Source of the DNA: Primula veris
Taxonomy: Eukaryota > Streptophyta > Magnoliopsida > Ericales > Primulaceae
Assembly (NCBI GenBank): GCA_963682055.1
Contig: OY821741.1
Coordinates: forward strand, 12,591,197 to 12,655,196
DNA length: 64,000 bases
Direction of reading: 5' to 3'
Part shown: piece after piece, positions 1 through 10,250 of the stretch
How the letters are laid out: each line of letters starts with the position of its first letter
Numbering within the stretch: position 1 is the stretch's first letter
Notes under the pieces: generated by a model
The model's database searches: none
Told to the model about the DNA's origin: nothing
The model's input: the letters and a program-made list of their open reading frames with translations, nothing else
Program-made: the position numbers and the translations under genes

Positions 1-508
1 TTCATTTGGTAACACGCCATTTACGGACTTTCATAGTATTCCTAGGCACTTCGGCCATGTTGGGAATTTCATAATATGCCTAGACGTTCATTTGGTAACA
101 CGCCATTTACGGACTTTCATAGTATTCCTAGGCACTTCGGCCATGTTGGGAATTTCATAGTATCCCTAGACGTTCCTTCGGTAACACGCCATTTACGGGA
201 TTTCATAGTATTTCTTAGGCACTTCGGCCATGTTGGGAATTTCATAGTATCCCTAGACGTTCCTTCGGTAACACGCCATTTACGGAATTTCATAGTATTC
301 CTAGGCACTTCGGCCATGTTGGGAATTTCATAATATGCCTAGACGTTCATTTGGTAACACGCCATTTACGGACTTTCATAGTATTCCTAGGCACTTCGGC
401 CATGTTGGGAATTTCATAGTATGCCTAGACGTTCATTTGGTAACACGCCATTTACGGACTTTCATAGTATTCCTAGGCACTTCGGCCATGTTGGGAATTT
501 CATAGTAT
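1..508. repeat. 86-bp tandem repeat array, six copies
   Basis: Unit starts are seen at about 1, 87, 173, 260, 346 and 432. Each holds 'ggtaacacgccatttacg', then 'cacttcggccatgttggg', then a cctagacg junction. Copies 3 and 4 share the variant start ttccttcgg, and copy 3 has one extra base. The left edge is open, so the array may be longer. It lies downstream of the minus-strand pol stop codon, inside the presumed 3' untranslated region of the Tat element. Small open frames across it are accidental, since 86 is not a multiple of three. Confidence 0.95.
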
Positions 509-618
509 TAGTAGACAACATAGTAATATATTTTATTCATTCAAAAGAAGAAAGATAATGCCATTAAGCAAGAAGGGTAAGGTAGCACCTGTACTTGTAC
601 TTGTATTCGGAGGATTGC
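509..618 (-). other. Retrotransposon spacer between pol stop and tandem array
   Basis: Short non-coding stretch between the last pol codon and the 86-bp array. It holds a small repeated 'acttgtacttgtattc' pattern near 591-606. No polypurine tract is obvious here. It should lie further left, next to the missing 3' LTR. Confidence 0.5.
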
Positions 619-3600
619 CTATACGTAGTACTTCTTTAAGTTAGCCACATTCCAAGAATTCTTTTCCCCTCGGCTGTTGGCGAACAGGACGCTTTTGATT
701 TTGTAAGAGACTGGACTTGTTTGCTTGACGATTTCGTATGGGCCTTCCCAGGTAGGGCTTAGTTTGCCATGTATTTCGTTGCGGGTATAGACCGTCACTC
801 GTCGCAGCACCAGTTCTCCTACCATGAATTCTTTAGACCCTTTTACTCTCTTGTCATAGGTTTGCTTTACGCTTTGTTGGTATTTAGCTAAGGTAAGGGC
901 CGCTATCTCTCGTTTCTCGTCTATCATGTCGAGCTCTTCTCTCATTCTTTGTTCATTATTTCCCTGCTCGACCAACGTTGTTCGGAGCGTGGGTAGCCCG
1001 ATCTCTGTCGGTATGATGGCCTCAACACCGTATGCTAAGCTAAACGGGGTTTCCTTGGTGCCCGTCTTGGGTGTAGTTCGGCATGACCATAAAACGTTGA
1101 GTAGCCGCTCGGGCCACCTCCCCTTTGCTTGTTCAAGGGTGGTCTTGATGCCGTCTAATATTGTTCGGTTTGACACTTCGGCTTGCCCGTTCCCTTGTGG
1201 GTATGTCGGCGTCGAATAGAATTTTCGGATACCGAGTTCCTCGTACCACAGCTGTAAATTGGCATCTTTGAACTGGGTTCCGTTGTCGGCGACTATTGCG
1301 TACGGTATACCAAACCTGGTTATGATGTATTCCCAAATGAATTGTTTGACGTTGCTGGCTTTGATTTCTCGGAGGGGTTTTGCTTCGACCCATTTGGTGA
1401 AATAATCAGTCGCAACGATTAGATATTCCACATTCCCAGGTGCTCTTGGGAGTTTACCGACCAAGTCGATTGCCCATTGAGCGAACGGCCATGGTGCTGA
1501 TACCGGGGTCATCATAGATGATGGGAGCCGTGGTATCTTGGCGAATCGTTGGCATTTGTCGCATCGTTGGACGTATGCATCGGCGTCTTGCTTGATATAG
1601 GGCCACCAATATCCTTGGGTCACTGCCTTGTTTGCAAGGGATCGCCCTTTGATGTGTGCTCCGCAGGATCCTTCATGGATTTCCTCCAAGACCGGCAGTT
1701 GTAGCTCGGTCGGGACGCACAGTAGATGTGGTCCCCGGTAACTGGATTTGTATAGTTTATCATCCTCGGATAGCCAGAATCGAGGAGATTTTCTTGTAAT
1801 CTTCAGCGCTTTTATCTTATCGACCGGAAGCGTTCCACTTCGCAGATAATGGGTCATGTCCTCCATCCAACCTAGTTCGTATTGTATCGATGTCACCCGG
1901 TTTACCCTTTTCGTTATGCTCGGGGTCGGCAGTAGTTCCACTGTGATCGACCGGGAGTCGGTCAATGTTAATGTCGAGGCTAGGGTGGCCAATGCATCAG
2001 CATGTGAATTCTCGGCTCGATTGATTCTTACTAACTCACACTGTTCGAAGGTGGCCATCAAGCTTTGGACTTTTTCTTGGTAGAGGATCATTCTATCATC
2101 TTTCGCTTGGTACTCGCCGATGGCTTGATTGACGATGAGCATGGAGTCTGAGCTTGCAATTAAGTGGGAGCATCCAAGGGATCGGGCAATAAGCATGCCA
2201 TTTATCATGGCCTCGTATTCTGCCTCATTGTTGGTAGCTCGGAAGCCCAGTTTTATGCTTTTTTCGATGATTGCTCCCTCTCTAGATTTTAGGACGATCC
2301 CTGCTCCTGATCCGTCCTTGGTGGCTGATCCGTCGACATGTATCTGCCAGTGTGATTGGGGAGAGTGTGCCAAAGGCTCGTCATAGCCTTCGGTGAATTC
2401 TGCGACGAAATCGGCCAGGACTTGTCCCTTTATGGAATGGCGGGGCGCGAATTCAATATGAAATTGGGATAGCTCGACCCCCCAGGCGGCAACTCGGCCG
2501 CTAATGTCCGTCCGTCGAAGTGACTCTTTAATATGAAACTTTGTATATACCCGGACCTGATGAGCTATGAAATAGTGTGGCAACTTCCTGGTTGCGACGA
2601 CCAATGCCAGGCATAGCTTTTCCAAGGGTAGATAACGTGTTTCGGCTTCGACCAGAGTCTTGCTGACGAAGTAGATCGGAAATTGTTCGCGACCTTCTTC
2701 TCTTAGGATGACCGCGCTCACAGCTGTGGCGGAGACTGCTAGGTAGCATGCCAGAATGTCTCCTCTGTTCGGCCTTACTAGCAGTGGCAATGTCCTCAAG
2801 TACTCTTTGAGATTGTTGAATGAAGCTTCACATTCCGGATCCCAGACGAATTTTTTATCCTTCTTGAGTGATTCGAAAAATGGCCGTCCCTTATCTGCAG
2901 ATCGGCTAATGAACCTGCTCAGCGCGGCCATCATTCCCGTGAGCTCTTGTATCTGTTTCTTATTCTTGGGCGCTGCTAGGTTTCGTAGAGCCGTTATTTG
3001 ATCGGGATTAGCCTCTATTCCTCGTCGGCTAACCATATGCCCCAAGAATTTCCCTTTGCTGACGCCAAATGCACACTTGCTCGCATTGAGTTTTAGTTTG
3101 TGCTCGCCCAGCGTTCGGAAAACGTCCCTGATATCTTGAAGGTGGGACGTGGCTCTTTCGCTTTTGACGACCATGTCGTCTATGTATACCTCCATCGTTT
3201 TCCCTATATGATCTCGACATACCCGTGTTATCATCCTTTGGTATGTTGCCCCCGCATTGCGTAGGCCGAACGGCATTACCGTGTAGCAATAATTTCCCAA
3301 AGGCGATATAAATGATGTCTTTTCTTGATCTTCGCGGGCGAGGGGAATTTGATGGTATCCTGAGTACGCATCAAGGAAGGTCATCCGTTCCGCTCCCGCT
3401 GTTGCGTCCACCAGTTGATCGATCCTTGGAAGGGGAAAGTGGTCCCTCGGGCAGGCTTTATTGAGGTTGGTGAAGTCTATACAGACTCTTTCCTTCCCGT
3501 TCTTCTTAGGGACGACGACCGGGTTGGACAACCATTTGGGATAGTAAACCTCCCTTATGGCTCCAGCCTCCAATAGCTTTTGTACTTCAGCGACTATAGC

Positions 3601-6537
3601 TGCTCTGTGCTGTACAGAGACTTTTCTGCTTCTCTGTGCTATTGGCTTGTACTCGGCGTTTACACTTAGGTGGTGGCATGCTGTAGTGGGGTCTAGGCCC
3701 GGCATGTCTTTAGGACTCCAGGCGAATTTATCAATGTTGCTGAAAAGGAACGCTTCTAACTCCTCGGATTCCTGTTTTGGAAGGTTATCGCCGATGAGGA
3801 AATAGTGCTCCTCGTCCATATCCGGGATATACACCTTCCTAAGTGTCTCTCCTACTTGTTCTTCGACAACCCTTTCGGCCTTGGATATTTGGCTGATCAG
3901 CTTCTTTGTGCTGGTGGGTTGTTCCACAGTGCTTCGTTGTTGTTGGAGAGTCGCAGTGATGTCCTCGCAGCGTCTTGAATCTTCTTGACATCCTCTGGCT
4001 GTCTCGATCGCCCCCCTATCATTCGGGTATTTGACCTTTTGGTGATAGGTCGAGGGTATGGCCTTCATGGCATGTAGCCAAGGTCGACCCAATATTGCGT
4101 TGTGCCCGGAGTGGTCGTCGACCACTAAGAACTCCACGGGAACCGACATGGACCCTGTTGTGACATTGAGGACGATCTTACCCAAAGGTTTGGTCGTTTC
4201 GGAGATGAATCCGATCAGTGTGACATCGGTAGGCTGAAGATCTTGCAGCTTGAGTTCCATCTTGTCGAAGAGCTCTTTATACATGATATCACAAGAGGCT
4301 CCTTGGTCGACAAGTACCCTGCTGACTGTGTCTAGGCCGATTTGAACGCGGAGGTTTATGGCGTCTCCGTGGGGGTATATCACCCCTTCTTCGTCAAGAT
4401 CCGAAAAAGAAATGGGCGGATGACGTCGTGGTGTGCATTGCCGTTTTGAGGTCGACGCCTGTGATGTCTTGGCTACTTGGCTAAAGTGGGCCAGCTGCCG
4501 TTGTCGTGATCGTTCCCCGCCTGGGCCCTTGGGTCGTGACATATGAACGACATTGATCGTTTTGCCTTGCCGGTTGTCAGATCCCTCGATGGCCAGTTGT
4601 TTGCCTTTATTCCCAGCTCCTTTGATGAACTTGGCTAGGTATCCTGCATCGCCCCACTGGTTCATTCTCCATCGTAGGTTACGGCAATGCTCAGTGAGAT
4701 GGCCGTGATCCTCGTGATACGCGCAGAAGAGATTGGAATCTCTCTGATTGGGGGGAGAGATGATCGGTTGTGGTTGGGAATACCAACTTTCCCTGCATAT
4801 ATCCTTGAGGATATCTTCAGCAGACAGGTTGAAAGTGTATCGCAGCTCGACCGGTCCGACAGTGCCTCGGTGTTCCCTCTCTTGGGGCCGCACCTGTTGA
4901 AATGGCTTGGGTGGCATCGGGTAGGCGAGCTGGAGCGGTTTATGTTCGTTGGTCGGTGTTGGGTATGCGATCTGGAGCGGTTTAGGCTCTAGTGCTCGTG
5001 GTCGCTCTCCCCTGCTATGGACCTCGGGCTCTTTGCCCTTTCTGGTCGGTTGGAATGCTTCTCCCTGGTTATTTCTAACTCTTTTGCGACCCACCTGTGC
5101 CTCACGGACCGACTCTCTTCTTGGTAGAGTTCGGTTTAGGAAACGCAGTTCGTCGTTTTTATCGGTGAGGTGGGTACAATAGGCTAGCAGGGAATCAGTG
5201 GTCGGGAAGTTTTTGCCTATGAACTTCCTTCTCGCCCAATAGCCATTAGGGATGGAGTTGATAAAGTTTTGGATGGCTATATTATTGGCGTATCGTGGAA
5301 TCTGGTTTGCTACGTCGATGAAACGTATGCAGTAATCGTTGAGCCTTTCATTTGGCATCATCGTCATTTTAAGAAGGGTTTCGATACTAACCTTCTTTTT
5401 TCGATGAGCAGCGTACCGGGTGGAGTACGCTCTTAGCAGTTCTGCCCAGTTTCTAATGGAGCCCCGTGGTAAGTTATGATACCATGACGAAGCCTCTTGA
5501 CCCAAGCTGTTTTTGAAAAATTTGCACATCAGTGCATGGTCATCACTCCACAGTTCCATCTTCGTCTTGTAGTGCCTCAGATGGTCGATAGGGCAACTCT
5601 TCCCGTCATAGAGCCTGAACTCTGGGATGACGAATCCCATAGGATTGCGGTACCGTGTGATCTGTTCAGCACACGGGGTTTCTTGGCATACGTTCCAAGC
5701 CTGTTGGAACGCGTCATCCGTGACTTGGTAGGGGGGAGGGTATCCTTCCTGATGTGGTGGTGGGCCATATCCCTCCCCGATCCTGTATTCGGGATATCTA
5801 TCGTCCTTCGTGTTTGTGTGGACACGTTCCATATGTGTGTTCGGATGGACGATAGTTATTGGGACATTGCCCCCTTGGTGGGGGACTCTTGTATCGGTTC
5901 GCCGACCCGCTGCCTCCAAGGCGGCTCTGTAGGCAGAATCTTCCCCTTCATGGCGTGGGTCTTTGTTGGGTTGGATAACTGGCAATGCGATGCCGGCCGC
6001 TGTCATGGCCGTCATGCATGCCGCCAGCTGAGCTTGTAGCTGTGTGTAGTTCCTTTCATCGGCTAAGGGAACGACATGTTGTACCTCCACCGTGGGTGGT
6101 GTAATCACCCTCGGAGAATTAGTCGGCAGTCGTGGCGACTGTCCGAGTACACGATCCTCGGGCATGCCAAACTGATGAGCCTCGTCCGTTTGTAAACGGG
6201 CACCAGAGTTGACCGAGGTCGTAGGCAAAGGGACTCTAGGGCTTGGCCCTGCTTGGGACCCGGTTAAGCGTCTTCGTGCACGCCTTAATACGGGCACGTC
6301 TTGTTCGTCCTCCGAGGACGAAATGTGTTCGTCGACAATCCCTTCGATGAAATGTCGAGGTGGTTCGATCGGCTGTTCTTGGTTTGCGTAGGAGGTTGTT
6401 GGTTGGTTTCCGGATTGGATAGCTTCATATCTGTCGCGGATAGCGAGTAGATCGTCGAGGTCTTGTTGGCTAATTTGCGTGTTTTGGTTATTGGTTTCTA
6501 CTATCTCGGGATGGGTTTCCTCTACATTGGTAACCAT
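619..6537 (-). CDS. Tat-lineage Gypsy Gag-Pol polyprotein (1972 aa, intact)
   Basis: One frame encodes all replication proteins of the element. Gag core is at about residues 310-470 (FRLYDG to the DELRFL region). A zinc-knuckle-like CAYHEDHGHLTEHC begins at C605. The aspartic protease active site is at D744, written DQGAS instead of the usual DTG/DSG. Reverse transcriptase is at about 980-1150 with the catalytic YIDD at 1118-1121. A Ty3-type RNase H follows at about 1220-1330 and a second, archaeal-type RNase H starts near D1402 (HVDGSATKDG). Integrase has an HHCC finger near 1615-1665 and catalytic D1691, D1751 and E1787, with exactly 35 residues between the last two. The first ATG at 6537 is chosen because it sits about 60 bases from the primer-binding site. 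No stop or frameshift is seen. The N-terminal 300 residues are low-complexity and unassigned. Confidence 0.95.
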   Translation of the reverse strand: MVTNVEETHPEIVETNNQNTQISQQDLDDLLAIRDRYEAIQSGNQPTTSYANQEQPIEPPRHFIEGIVDEHISSSEDEQDVPVLRRARRRLTGSQAGPSPRVPLPTTSVNSGARLQTDEAHQFGMPEDRVLGQSPRLPTNSPRVITPPTVEVQHVVPLADERNYTQLQAQLAACMTAMTAAGIALPVIQPNKDPRHEGEDSAYRAALEAAGRRTDTRVPHQGGNVPITIVHPNTHMERVHTNTKDDRYPEYRIGEGYGPPPHQEGYPPPYQVTDDAFQQAWNVCQETPCAEQITRYRNPMGFVIPEFRLYDGKSCPIDHLRHYKTKMELWSDDHALMCKFFKNSLGQEASSWYHNLPRGSIRNWAELLRAYSTRYAAHRKKKVSIETLLKMTMMPNERLNDYCIRFIDVANQIPRYANNIAIQNFINSIPNGYWARRKFIGKNFPTTDSLLAYCTHLTDKNDELRFLNRTLPRRESVREAQVGRKRVRNNQGEAFQPTRKGKEPEVHSRGERPRALEPKPLQIAYPTPTNEHKPLQLAYPMPPKPFQQVRPQEREHRGTVGPVELRYTFNLSAEDILKDICRESWYSQPQPIISPPNQRDSNLFCAYHEDHGHLTEHCRNLRWRMNQWGDAGYLAKFIKGAGNKGKQLAIEGSDNRQGKTINVVHMSRPKGPGGERSRQRQLAHFSQVAKTSQASTSKRQCTPRRHPPISFSDLDEEGVIYPHGDAINLRVQIGLDTVSRVLVDQGASCDIMYKELFDKMELKLQDLQPTDVTLIGFISETTKPLGKIVLNVTTGSMSVPVEFLVVDDHSGHNAILGRPWLHAMKAIPSTYHQKVKYPNDRGAIETARGCQEDSRRCEDITATLQQQRSTVEQPTSTKKLISQISKAERVVEEQVGETLRKVYIPDMDEEHYFLIGDNLPKQESEELEAFLFSNIDKFAWSPKDMPGLDPTTACHHLSVNAEYKPIAQRSRKVSVQHRAAIVAEVQKLLEAGAIREVYYPKWLSNPVVVPKKNGKERVCIDFTNLNKACPRDHFPLPRIDQLVDATAGAERMTFLDAYSGYHQIPLAREDQEKTSFISPLGNYCYTVMPFGLRNAGATYQRMITRVCRDHIGKTMEVYIDDMVVKSERATSHLQDIRDVFRTLGEHKLKLNASKCAFGVSKGKFLGHMVSRRGIEANPDQITALRNLAAPKNKKQIQELTGMMAALSRFISRSADKGRPFFESLKKDKKFVWDPECEASFNNLKEYLRTLPLLVRPNRGDILACYLAVSATAVSAVILREEGREQFPIYFVSKTLVEAETRYLPLEKLCLALVVATRKLPHYFIAHQVRVYTKFHIKESLRRTDISGRVAAWGVELSQFHIEFAPRHSIKGQVLADFVAEFTEGYDEPLAHSPQSHWQIHVDGSATKDGSGAGIVLKSREGAIIEKSIKLGFRATNNEAEYEAMINGMLIARSLGCSHLIASSDSMLIVNQAIGEYQAKDDRMILYQEKVQSLMATFEQCELVRINRAENSHADALATLASTLTLTDSRSITVELLPTPSITKRVNRVTSIQYELGWMEDMTHYLRSGTLPVDKIKALKITRKSPRFWLSEDDKLYKSSYRGPHLLCVPTELQLPVLEEIHEGSCGAHIKGRSLANKAVTQGYWWPYIKQDADAYVQRCDKCQRFAKIPRLPSSMMTPVSAPWPFAQWAIDLVGKLPRAPGNVEYLIVATDYFTKWVEAKPLREIKASNVKQFIWEYIITRFGIPYAIVADNGTQFKDANLQLWYEELGIRKFYSTPTYPQGNGQAEVSNRTILDGIKTTLEQAKGRWPERLLNVLWSCRTTPKTGTKETPFSLAYGVEAIIPTEIGLPTLRTTLVEQGNNEQRMREELDMIDEKREIAALTLAKYQQSVKQTYDKRVKGSKEFMVGELVLRRVTVYTRNEIHGKLSPTWEGPYEIVKQTSPVSYKIKSVLFANSRGEKNSWNVANLKKYYV

Positions 6538-6596
6538 TGTCGCTCGTCTGGCAGAGTATTGGTATTCGAATTCTAAACTAGTTGGGAACTAGATGA

Positions 6597-6614
6597 TTCC
6601 CGGAGACGGCGCCA
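6597..6614 (-). other. Primer-binding site (tRNA-Asp-like)
   Basis: Minus-strand TGGCGCCGTCTCCGGGAA lies two bases inside the 5' LTR end. Its first nine bases match the complement of the plant tRNA-Asp 3' end, and the remainder has a few mismatches. Position and TGGCGCC start are typical of plant Tat/Athila elements. Confidence 0.8.
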
Positions 6615-6616
6615 TT

Positions 6617-7485
6617 TGATAAAGCCATAACTTTGGTCGGTCGCGTTAGGCTTTTCAACGAAGATAAAAATGACAAATCGACGTGAATAAATGATACTTC
6701 CTGATCTTTATTATTGCTCGGATTATTATCCTTGTTCGGACTACTACACTTGTTCGGATTCGTATTCCGATTTTACAATTATGCTCGATATAACTATTTA
6801 ATCTCTCGTCTTGATCTTTCTCCTCTTTTATTCGGTGCTCGGCTGTCTTTTCTCGGTTTGTTTCTCGATGTGATATGCTTTGGTTAGTTTCTCTCTTTTC
6901 TTAACTTCTCTCTATATTTTTTGGATAGATTTTCTGGTCCTTTTCTAGGAGGGGTAGTGGGCTATTTATAGGCAACTGCGCCTTCTAGGATAGTGACAAA
7001 TGTCTTCATCCCAGGGATTTCTCAGACAAGGGTCCCCATTTGATTGGGCTTGGGCTTTGGGTAGTAGCACCTCAATTCCTATAACCAATATGAGATGACC
7101 CATTAAGCGTTGGATACCCATTTATAAAGTGAGTTGATTATGACCCGAAAAATATTCGGGTCTGATTTTTATGTTCTATCACCCACATCGCCTGAAATTG
7201 TAATATGAGACATTATGAGTTCTATTTATATGCCCCAATATCTTGTATTGTAATTACACATTTACACAACACCTCTATATTATAAGGAGAAGAGTTCTAT
7301 TTGCGAGAGAACCATAGCTTGTAACTAGACTAGATTACGATTGTAATCCTCTTAATAATACTAAGTGCCACGTGTAGCGGCCCGGAGACATAGCCAATTT
7401 GGGTGAACTCCGTTATCAAAGAGTGTGTGCTCGGTTTAAGTTTTTTTTTCTGTCTTTCTTTGTGTTCGCCTGTATCGACCCTAAC
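6617..7485 (-). repeat. 5' LTR of the Tat element (869 bp)
   Basis: Read on the minus strand it starts TGTTAGGGTCGATACAGG and ends CTTTATCA, giving the TG...CA ends expected of an LTR. The inner edge is fixed by the primer-binding site two bases away. It carries a TATA box (6961-6971). The pair LTR lies outside the window, so the outer edge at 7485 is inferred from the terminal motif alone. Confidence 0.8.
6961..6971 (-). promoter_or_regulatory. LTR TATA box
   Basis: Minus-strand CTATAAATAGC inside the LTR. Transcription of the element would begin some 30 bases downstream, near 6930, defining the U3/R border. Confidence 0.65.
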
Positions 7486-7950
7486 ATTATTATAGTTATG
7501 CAGGTTAAAACGAATTATTAATTAATTTAGGTTATATCCGTAATTAAAAAAATATATAATAAGGACAAATAGTTTAAAATTATACATTTGACACCCCTAT
7601 AAAAATATATCGACACCACTCAAAAGTTTTATGTAATATATTCTTTTGTTTATATTTTGACAACCGCATTCCTAGTTCATGGCTTCGCCCCCTGTTCGGG
7701 ACTCACCTTTAGTAAATATACTAGAAAAACTTAAATTTCTTCACTTAAACTAAGTTCACTTCCTCATACACAGACCAAAATTAGGCCATATACATGAATT
7801 TTCCCATTTGACTTCTCTTCAATTTTGCAATAATGCTAGATAGGTGGATACCCACAACTCCAGTTGGTAAAGAAAATGATATGAGAAATGAGAATTATGA
7901 GTGAACAATGCTACGTGACACGATTAAATAAATAATGGATTAGTTAGATG
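7486..7950. other. Intergenic; contains a diverged MITE-like fragment
   Basis: No gene is visible. Bases about 7555-7690 resemble the small element at 28806-28989: shared pieces are 'gacacccctataaaaata', a 'tatattttgaca' stretch and the terminal 'tggcttcgccc'. The rest is AT-rich sequence leading to the TATA box at 7957. Confidence 0.4.
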
Positions 7951-7956
7951 AGTGAC

Positions 7957-7964
7957 TATATAAA
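7957..7964 (+). promoter_or_regulatory. TATA box of the extensin-like gene
   Basis: tatataaa lies 89 bases upstream of the ATG at 8046. The nearer ATG at 7971 is only seven bases from the box, so it should fall upstream of the transcript start. This supports 8046 as the real start. Confidence 0.6.
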
Positions 7965-8045
7965 CGGTTCATGGTTTCCTTTGTAAGACCATCAAATAAT
8001 AATACTTTTCATAGTCTTTCTAGAAAATCACAATCAAGAGCCAAA

Positions 8046-8357
8046 ATGGCCGCTACATGGCCAAGGGCAATGTGTGCCTTGGCAATATGTTTACTAATCA
8101 CAAATATCGCAGCCGACAATAAGCCTTATTCACGGATGCCTTACGACTACACGTCTCCACCACCACTAAATGTGGGATTTCAGTATTGGCTTCCTTTCCA
8201 TCACAAATCACTCCCACCTCCGTCTCCATCACCATCCTCTTCATGTGTATACAAGTCTTCTCTGCCACCATCACAAAATATTTATAGCAAATTAGTACCC
8301 CTTTTCAATATATACATAAACCTAACACATTTGGCCCATGTAAAAAAATTAAAATAA
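8046..8357 (+). pseudogene. Extensin-like gene, truncated 5' part
   Basis: From the ATG at 8046 the product opens with a typical secretory signal (MAATWPRAMCALAICLLI, cleavage probably after IAA), followed by DNKPYSRMPYDYTSPPP. That is the usual start of mature extensins, cell-wall hydroxyproline-rich structural proteins. A second proline block, LPPPSPSPSSS, follows, but the repeated SPPPP-Y modules that make up an extensin are absent. After about 80 residues the frame runs into A/T-rich simple sequence and ends after 103 residues. A longer in-frame start at 7971 is unlikely given the TATA position. I read it as a gene remnant whose repeat domain was lost or replaced. A short expressed proline-rich peptide is a less likely alternative. 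Confidence 0.55.
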
Positions 8358-9212
8358 AATCCATAAAAAATAAAAAAATCAAGAAAAAAAATAATATAAA
8401 AAATATGTAAAAAAAATTGAAAAAATGAAAAATTGAAAAAAAATGAAAAAAAATCCAGAAAAAATCAAAAATTTGGAAAAAAAATTATAAAATTTAAAAA
8501 AACAAAAAAAGTATTTTTTATTACAAAAATAAAAAAAACAAAAAATATTTTTTTAACAATCTCTTACAAAATTTATAAAAATTCTGGAAAATTTAAAAAT
8601 ACTAAAAATAATAAAAAATAAATCCGGAATAAAACAAAAAAAATCCAGAAAATTTAAAAATCCAGAAAAAAAAAATAAAAAATCCCAAAAAAACAAAAAA
8701 AAAAACCAGAAAAACTAGAAAATTTGGAAAAAAACTAAAAATATGGAAAAAAAAAATTTAAAAATCCCAAAAATTCTAAAAAAATCACAAAAATATTATT
8801 TTTTTACAAATAAAAAAAACAAAAATAATTTTTTAACAAAATAATACAAAATTTATATAAATTCCAGAAAAAAAATACTAAAAAAAATAAAAAATTCTTA
8901 AAAAATCCAAAAACTTATTTTTTTTGACAATATAATACAATTCTTTTTGACAATATAATGCAAGTTTTGTGATAATCTAATGCAAATTTTTTAACAATTT
9001 AATACAAGTTTTTGGAAATTTAATACAAATTTTTTGACAATCTAATTTTTTTTTTTTTGACAATCTAATACAATTTTTTTTAAAATATAATGCAAATTCT
9101 CGACAATCTAATACAAATTTTTGACAATATAATAGAAAATACAATACAATTTTTTTAACAATCTAATACAATTTTTTGACACTATAATACAATTTTATAA
9201 AAATCTAATAAC
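8358..9212. repeat. A-rich simple sequence grading into a degenerate ~22-bp array
   Basis: About 8340-8930 is almost pure A-rich sequence with recurring 'aaatccagaaaa' pieces. About 8930-9212 is a degenerate array of 'tttttgacaatctaatacaa' with a period near 22. The same array resumes at 16095, so Copia element A inserted into it. Open frames here are compositional accidents. Confidence 0.75.
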
Positions 9213-9435
9213 TGTTGTGTGACAAATTAGCTCGTTATAGATATATATAGAGATATGTATAGATATAGAGAGAGGTATGAGAGACAGCAATAAGTGAGAC
9301 TTTATTAATCATAATGTATGAATGAATGTCAAATACAAGACCCCTAACCCTCTTTATATAGATAGAGGGGTAGGGTTACAAGCCCAGCTGGACCCATAAA
9401 GTACAAGCCCAATAGTCCAATAATATCCTACAAGA
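9213..9435 (-). repeat. 3' LTR of Copia element A
   Basis: 223 bp, paired with 15870-16094. It contains TATA-like tctatataaagag on the minus strand near 9355-9370. Its outer edge carries TSD copy ataac, and its inner edge lies next to the polypurine tract. Confidence 0.9.
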
Positions 9436-10250
9436 CTCCCCCTTTGGACGTCTTGAATTCTTCGTCTTCATGCAGTCGATCTGAGTCTAGTTCATTCGCA
9501 GTGCTAAACACATAAAAACCTTAGGGCCGGAAAACCCAGTGTGGGACAAAACCGGTACCTAGGAGAAACTGTGTAGCCGAATGATATAGGCCGAAATATC
9601 ATGTAAGTAACTAACCACAAAACAGTGTGCCTCATCAAAACCTTGACAGAGCAAACCCAATGGGAAAATCTCTGATCGAAGAAAAAAAAATGCAACAGTG
9701 GTAGTAGTAGGGGATCAACCACAAAACAGGTGTCTCATCAAAACATTGCTAGAGTAAACCCAGTGGGAAAAACCTCTAGTCGAAGGACAAAAGAGTACAC
9801 AGTGGTAAGAAGTATACAACAGGATACTTCCCCTAATTTCAGCAATCTTAAGTGAGATATGATGGGAACATGTCTCGCTAAAAACCTTGTCAAGGAAAAC
9901 TCAGTGGGAAAAAAACCTTGGTCTAAGGATAAAAAGAGTACACAAGCATGCGACTGGATGCTCCCCCTTACTTGCACACGACAGGGTGCGAAAATTTCGA
10001 CTAAGTAGTAATTAGTGCAATAAGCATTCACTTGGATGCTCCTCCTCACTTGCACACGACTGGGTGCAATAATTTCATATTCGAATAAAGAGTACGAGAA
10101 TTCGACTGGATGCCTCATTTACTTGCACACGACTGTATGTAAGAAAATATAACGTGGAATAAACCGAGCATTCGACAGGATGCTCTTAAACTTCATATGT
10201 GAAGATTTATTTCGGCAAGAAATGTTAAATAACATAATCTAGTCATGTCT
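9436..10250 (-). repeat. 3' modular repeat region of element A
   Basis: Mirror counterpart of 25320-26074 in element B. It has repeated 'cccagtgggaaaa' modules and repeated 'ctggatgct' modules with nearby ctcccctt (purine-rich gggag on the element strand). The small frames here repeat the same accidental peptides and do not look like genes. Confidence 0.65.

Larger units (their letters stand above)
1..7485 (-). mobile_element. Ty3/Gypsy Tat-lineage LTR retrotransposon, cut by left window edge
   Basis: The element reads on the minus strand. From its 5' end it has an LTR (7485-6617), a primer-binding site (6614-6597), one uninterrupted gag-pol frame (6537-619) and a non-coding 3' part holding an 86-bp tandem array. 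The 3' LTR and left target-site duplication lie outside the window. Assignment to the Tat group (Retand/Ogre relatives) rests on the second RNase H domain between the Ty3-type RNase H and the integrase, and on the tandem repeats in the 3' untranslated region, both known for that group. The intact frame indicates a young or still competent copy. LTR divergence cannot be judged because only one LTR is visible. Confidence 0.9.

Noticed and set aside
1..508. Regular direct repeats resembling a CRISPR array
   Set aside because: Units are contiguous 86-mers without unique spacers, in a plant retrotransposon.
9504..10118. Open frames of 72-126 codons in the left part of Copia element A
   Set aside because: They translate the modular 3' repeat region. 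Matching frames recur in element B with the same repeats and no domain.
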